Assembly (NCBI RefSeq): GCF_900107155.1
Contig: NZ_FNOX01000019.1
Location: 1-64,000 of the forward strand
Direction of reading: 5' to 3'
Length of the DNA: 64,000 nt
From: Pseudomonas salomonii
GTDB lineage: Bacteria > Pseudomonadota > Gammaproteobacteria > Pseudomonadales > Pseudomonadaceae
Positions 62,570 to 64,000 of this stretch are shown piece by piece (the stretch's first letter is position 1; every line of letters begins with the position of its first letter). The notes below the pieces were generated by a model. It was not told where the DNA came from, made no database searches, and saw nothing but the letters and a program-made list of their open reading frames with translations. Made by a program: the position numbers and the translations under genes.

Positions 62570-64000
62570 TTAATCGGCCAGGGCGATCGGGCCGATTTCG
62601 TCAAAGACATCACCTGGGCCCGGGTTTTCGGGGTGAGTGCTGCCGCCGAAGTGGGTCATGATGCCCCACACCGCATTCAGCGAGGTTTGCACCGCGCCCT
62701 CGACCCACGCAGGCGTCCAGGATACGTCGTCACCGGCGATAAAAATCCCACGCTGTTCGGCGGGCATGTCCTTCTGCATGAAGTGCGCATACATGCGCTG
62801 GTTGTAGCGATAGTGGCCGGGCAACGCGCCTTTGAAGGCGCCGAGGAAATGCGGGTCGGCTTCCCAGGACACGGTGATCGGGTCGCCGATGATGCGTGCC
62901 TTGATATCGACTTTCGGGTAGATCTTTTTCAGCGCGTCGAGGGCCAGTTTCACCCGCTTGTCGATAGGCTGCGGGAGCATTTTCAGCGCGTCGCTCATCC
63001 ACGAGTACGACAGGCAAATCACGCCTGGCTTGTCGTCACCGTTGTCGAACAGATAGGTGCCACGGGTGAGGCGGTCGGTGAGGGTCATGCTCATCAGGTC
63101 GCGGCCGGTCTCCGGGTCTTTGTCTTTCCAGAACGGGCGGTCGACCATCACGAAGGTCTTGGACGATTGCATGTAGCGCGTGCGGTCCAGGGCCATCCAC
63201 ATTTTTTGCGAAAACAGGGTTTCGTCGCATTCGATCTGGGTGGTCAGCAACCAGCTTTGGCAGGTGGTCAGCACGGCGGCGTATTCGCGGGTGTCGCCGT
63301 AGTTGTCGGTGACCGCAAAGCGGCCATCGGCAGCGTGGGCAATGCGTTTTACCCCCGCCCGTGGCGCACCGCGATGCAGCGAGCTGAGGCTGGTGCCGGC
63401 AGGCCAGTGGGCGCAACGCTCCGGCACATGGCGCCAGATACCCATGGGCACTTGCGCTACGCCGCCAACCACCAGGTGTTGGTGATCGTCGCAGTTGGTC
63501 ATCACCACGCGGAAGATTTCCAGCATCGAGTTGGGGAAATCCGAATCCCAACCACCCGTGCCGAAACCCACCTGGCCAAACACTTCGCGGTGCGCGAACG
63601 ACAGCTTGGCGAACGCCTTGGACGTGGCGACGAAGTCATAGAAGGTGCGGTCGTCCCACAGCGGTACCAGCTTGTTCCACAGCGCTTTGAGGCGCGGCAC
63701 GTCGCGATCGCGAATGGCTTGCTGGATATCACCGAACTGCGAGCCGGCCTCCAGCGCATCCGCCCAGGCATCGGCCACTTCCTGGAACAGCACGGGCAGG
63801 TCCGAGAGCTTCTGCGCGTAGTGGGTCTGGCCTTCGAGGTCGACCACTGTGCTGCCGGAAGCCGGTGTCAGCGGGTTGGGAAAAGGTTTGGTCTCAAGGC
63901 CCAGCTTGTCCACATAGTGGTAGAACGCGGTGGACGACACCGGAAAACGCATGCCGCCCAGCTCGGCGATGATGCCTTCGGCGCCTTCAAAGGCCTGGGA
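62570..64000 (-). CDS. davB: lysine 2-monooxygenase DavB (5' end outside window)
   Basis: The 3' portion (476 codons plus stop) of a flavin amine oxidase that converts L-lysine to 5-aminovaleramide. The conserved substrate-domain motif EGAEGIIAELGGMRFPVSSTAFYHYV lies at the window edge and the C-terminal FAD-binding block GIFIAGDDVSWTPAWVEGAVQTSLNA near the end. Family members are about 560 residues, so about 80-90 N-terminal residues, including the FAD Rossmann motif, lie outside. davA starts 11 bp after its stop, so the pair is an operon. Confidence 0.9.
   Translation of the reverse strand, partial: SQAFEGAEGIIAELGGMRFPVSSTAFYHYVDKLGLETKPFPNPLTPASGSTVVDLEGQTHYAQKLSDLPVLFQEVADAWADALEAGSQFGDIQQAIRDRDVPRLKALWNKLVPLWDDRTFYDFVATSKAFAKLSFAHREVFGQVGFGTGGWDSDFPNSMLEIFRVVMTNCDDHQHLVVGGVAQVPMGIWRHVPERCAHWPAGTSLSSLHRGAPRAGVKRIAHAADGRFAVTDNYGDTREYAAVLTTCQSWLLTTQIECDETLFSQKMWMALDRTRYMQSSKTFVMVDRPFWKDKDPETGRDLMSMTLTDRLTRGTYLFDNGDDKPGVICLSYSWMSDALKMLPQPIDKRVKLALDALKKIYPKVDIKARIIGDPITVSWEADPHFLGAFKGALPGHYRYNQRMYAHFMQKDMPAEQRGIFIAGDDVSWTPAWVEGAVQTSLNAVWGIMTHFGGSTHPENPGPGDVFDEIGPIALAD

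Overview
The window comes from the chromosome of a Pseudomonas of the fluorescens/putida type. The evidence is GC-rich core genes in pseudomonad order, abundant pseudomonad REP/REPIN palindromes, an RsmY-type regulatory RNA with a GacA box, and whole blocks whose order I recognise from P. aeruginosa or P. putida (ltaE-glyA-soxBDAG-purU-fdhA; creBCD next to a fiu-type siderophore system; bioBFHCD followed by fatty acyl-CoA dehydrogenases; pqqFABCDE beside davAB). No tRNA, rRNA, CRISPR array or prophage was seen. Species names and synteny are from memory and were not checked by search.

Layout. 1-1.1 kb: a REP-associated tyrosine transposase (RAYT) framed by REPs, plus a small orphan. 1.1-12.2 kb: C1/glycine metabolism. 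It holds L-threonine aldolase, a TraX-like membrane protein, SHMT, heterotetrameric sarcosine oxidase (soxB, soxD, soxA, soxG), formyl-THF deformylase and glutathione-independent formaldehyde dehydrogenase. Together these turn sarcosine into glycine/serine and dispose of the released C1 unit. Two identical 107-bp REPINs sit on either side of soxG. 12.2-16.8 kb: small secreted or unknown proteins, an ECF sigma/anti-sigma pair divergent from a DUF2780 gene, and an acyltransferase. 17-21 kb: a retropepsin-like protein and creB-creC-creD. 21.2-27.5 kb: a GST, then a Fur-type iron system (sigma factor, FecR-like regulator, TonB receptor, PepSY membrane protein).

27.6-40.6 kb: a DnaQ-like exonuclease with a cNMP/CBS/DUF294 protein, a receiver-domain regulator, an AT-rich orphan, malate synthase G, a GcvR-like ACT protein beside DnaA boxes, RarD, an SrkA-like kinase, PhoX, ModE, and a comF gene broken by a frameshift. 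40.5-45.2 kb: the biotin operon bioBFHCD behind a BirA-type operator that lies at the comF start. 45.3-53.0 kb: three paralogous ~590-600 residue acyl-CoA dehydrogenases. The first is preceded by a PsrA-type box, and a diguanylate cyclase with a near-perfect Vfr/CRP box is inserted between the first and second.

53.05-53.26 kb: rsmY sRNA. 53.3-56 kb: a LysR regulator, a class III aminotransferase preceded by a coupled 36-codon ORF, and a 52-residue PMP3-type membrane peptide. 56-61.7 kb: pqqFABCDE on the minus strand, including the 24-codon pqqA. 61.8-64 kb: davA and the 3' part of davB (lysine to 5-aminovalerate), which runs off the right edge.

The most interesting material is regulatory and repetitive rather than a new gene cluster. 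No clearly novel multi-gene system was found; the exonuclease/DUF294 pair at 27.6-30.3 kb is the least understood conserved-looking unit.
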